Assembly (NCBI GenBank): GCA_002390425.1
Contig: DGPL01000011.1
Coordinates: 1 to 26,834, forward strand
Direction of reading: 5' to 3'
DNA length: 26,834 bases
Origin: Kordiimonadaceae bacterium UBA4441
Lineage (GTDB): Bacteria; Pseudomonadota; Alphaproteobacteria; Sphingomonadales; Emcibacteraceae
Shown one piece after another: positions 25,770 through 26,834 of this stretch. Positions within the stretch are counted from its first letter, which is position 1. Every line of letters begins with the position of its first letter. Below the pieces are notes generated by a model. The model searched no databases and was not told the DNA's origin. It was given only the letters and a program-made list of their open reading frames with translations. A program made the position numbers and the translations under genes.

Positions 25770-26834
25770 TTAAGCTTGCAAGCTGCGATATAATTTTGCG
25801 CCCTCTTCTGCATGCTCATTAGCACTTCCAACGGCCATCGTAATATTATCAATATTTGTATTAATCGATGACAATGCTTCTGATGCAAGGTTCATATTAG
25901 AGGCGATTTCCTTACTTGTAAGCGTTTGTTCTTCTACTGCGCTTGCAACCGTTGTAAATCCACCTTCAACAGTTTCTACTGAATGTTTAATTTCAGAGAG
26001 CTGCTCAATAACTTCACCAGATACCGTCTGCATTTCTGTGATTTAAGATAAAATTTATGATGTCGCCGAACCAACCTGACTTGCAAGAGATTTCACTTCG
26101 TTCGCAACGACGGCGAACCCCTTCCCGGCCTCCTCTGCACGCGCTGATTCAATCGTTGCATTGAGCGCAAGTAAGTTAATCTGCCCTGCAATTTCCTGAA
26201 TAACATCAACAATATTATTCATAGATTGTGCAGCTGCATTCAATCTTTGTGTTGACTGGTCAGCAGTATTCGCAATTTGCATTGTTTTACCTACTTCGAC
26301 ACGTGATTTTTCCATACTTTGCGCTATTTCTCTACTGGACATTTCAAACTGCTCAGTTGCAGCACTAACAGTCTGTACTGTTTCCATAGTTTGCGTTGAT
26401 GCCGATGCTACCGTAGTTGATTGTTCATTGGCTTGAACCACAGCGATTAGAATTTTATCAAGATTCTCATCGACGAGCGCACCGACACGTTCCGCTTCTT
26501 TGAGCGCCAATACTTGCTCTGTTGTATTCGTTGCATATTTAACCACTTTAAAAGGCTTCCCATTTGGTCCCAAAATAGGATTGTAAGACGCTTGTATCCA
26601 AACATCATTTCCGTCTTTATCAATTCTTCTAAATTCAGCGGATTGATAGTCACCTTTGGCAAGCGTTTCCCAAAAGACCTTATAATCACTACTTTCTTTT
26701 GTAGCTTGGTCAACAAATAAACTATGATGTTTACCTTTAATTTCTTCTAAAGTATATCCGAGCGTTTTTAAGAAATTTTCATTTGCATTTAAGATTGTGC
26801 CATCTAATTCAAACTCAATAACTGCCTGTGATTT
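25770..26834 (-). pseudogene. PAS domain-containing methyl-accepting chemotaxis protein, two in-frame TAA codons, 5' end outside window
   Basis: The frame is open from the window edge (AVIEFELDGTILNANENFL). A PAS domain of about 100 residues follows, with GYTLEEIKGKHHSLFV and WIQASYNPILGPNGKPFKVV. The chemotaxis signalling domain comes next, with the hairpin region QINLLALNATIESARAEEAGKGFAVVANEVKSLA. No transmembrane or HAMP segment is seen, so it resembles soluble PAS-type receptors. At the family pattern AT-x-x-I-x-x-Q-I the frame instead reads ATS-TAA-ILS-TAA-ITEMQ. TAA codons at 26055-26057 and 26043-26045 are three sense codons apart, and the frame continues unchanged to the natural C-terminus YRSLQA at 25770. 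The second TAA replaces a glutamine conserved in the family. Truncation would remove the second half of the coiled-coil hairpin. Confidence 0.83.

Noticed and set aside
25772..25783. Perfect 12-base palindrome AGCTTGCAAGCT
   Set aside because: It lies in the last codons of the chemotaxis gene, is explained by coding sequence, and has no flanking T-tract.
1..26834. General reassignment of UAA to glutamine
   Set aside because: TAA ends csp, phhB, the aldo/keto reductase, tolC, popZ and others exactly at family-typical C-termini, so it is the normal stop in this genome.
1..26834. CRISPR arrays, transposases, phage genes or toxin-antitoxin pairs
   Set aside because: No repeat-spacer pattern, transposase or integrase motif, or paired small genes were seen on either strand.

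Overview
The window comes from a low-GC (roughly 40% by eye) alphaproteobacterium. The strongest evidence is the run pcm-like methyltransferase, tolC, popZ (DUF2497), valS, a gene order typical of that class. The PopZ protein with its characteristic C-terminal helices, and paired TTAA-N7-TTAA (CtrA-like) sites just upstream of popZ, agree with this. A finer placement, for example near Kordiimonadales or Emcibacterales, would be a guess.

Layout. 1-3261: a 1024-residue fusion of an APH-type kinase, an M23 peptidase-like domain and a class III aminotransferase. 3258-3826 (-): a broken NAD(P)H:FMN reductase. 3970-4176 (-): a cold-shock protein with a clear terminator. 4448-4906 (-): an Lrp/AsnC regulator divergent from phenylalanine hydroxylase (phhA, with an internal stop) and phhB at 5035-6270, followed by an aldo/keto reductase. 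7440-14082: the core block pcm-like, tolC, popZ, valS, DUF3108. 14099-15613 (-): an ArsR, SRPBCC, DUF899 operon with a near-perfect operator palindrome. 15701-18630 (-): a secreted M1-type metallopeptidase coupled to a DUF6702 protein. 18790-20040: a type II-like sulfide:quinone oxidoreductase. 20149-21614: a broken serine beta-lactamase-like gene. 21623-23476 (-): a Tat-exported spermidine-dehydrogenase-like flavoprotein. 23664-24434: a DUF4412-like exported protein. 24595-25411 (-): a broken methyltransferase-like gene. 25655-25730: tRNA-Asn with its promoter. 25770-26834 (-): a broken PAS-containing methyl-accepting chemotaxis protein running off the window.

The most striking feature is the pattern of damage. 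Seven accessory genes carry twelve lesions: five in-frame TAA codons and seven frameshifts, six of those in A/T homopolymers. The long core genes (valS, tolC, M1 peptidase, SQR and the fusion gene) carry none. Every interruption is flanked by well-conserved family sequence, so the damage is recent. At two of the five TAA codons the family normally has glutamine, and a third is compatible with it, which suggests CAA-to-TAA changes. Ongoing gene decay explains the clustering best. Sequencing error in homopolymers and context-dependent UAA readthrough are the alternatives. TAA also ends many intact genes at family-typical positions, so a general reassignment of the codon is excluded.
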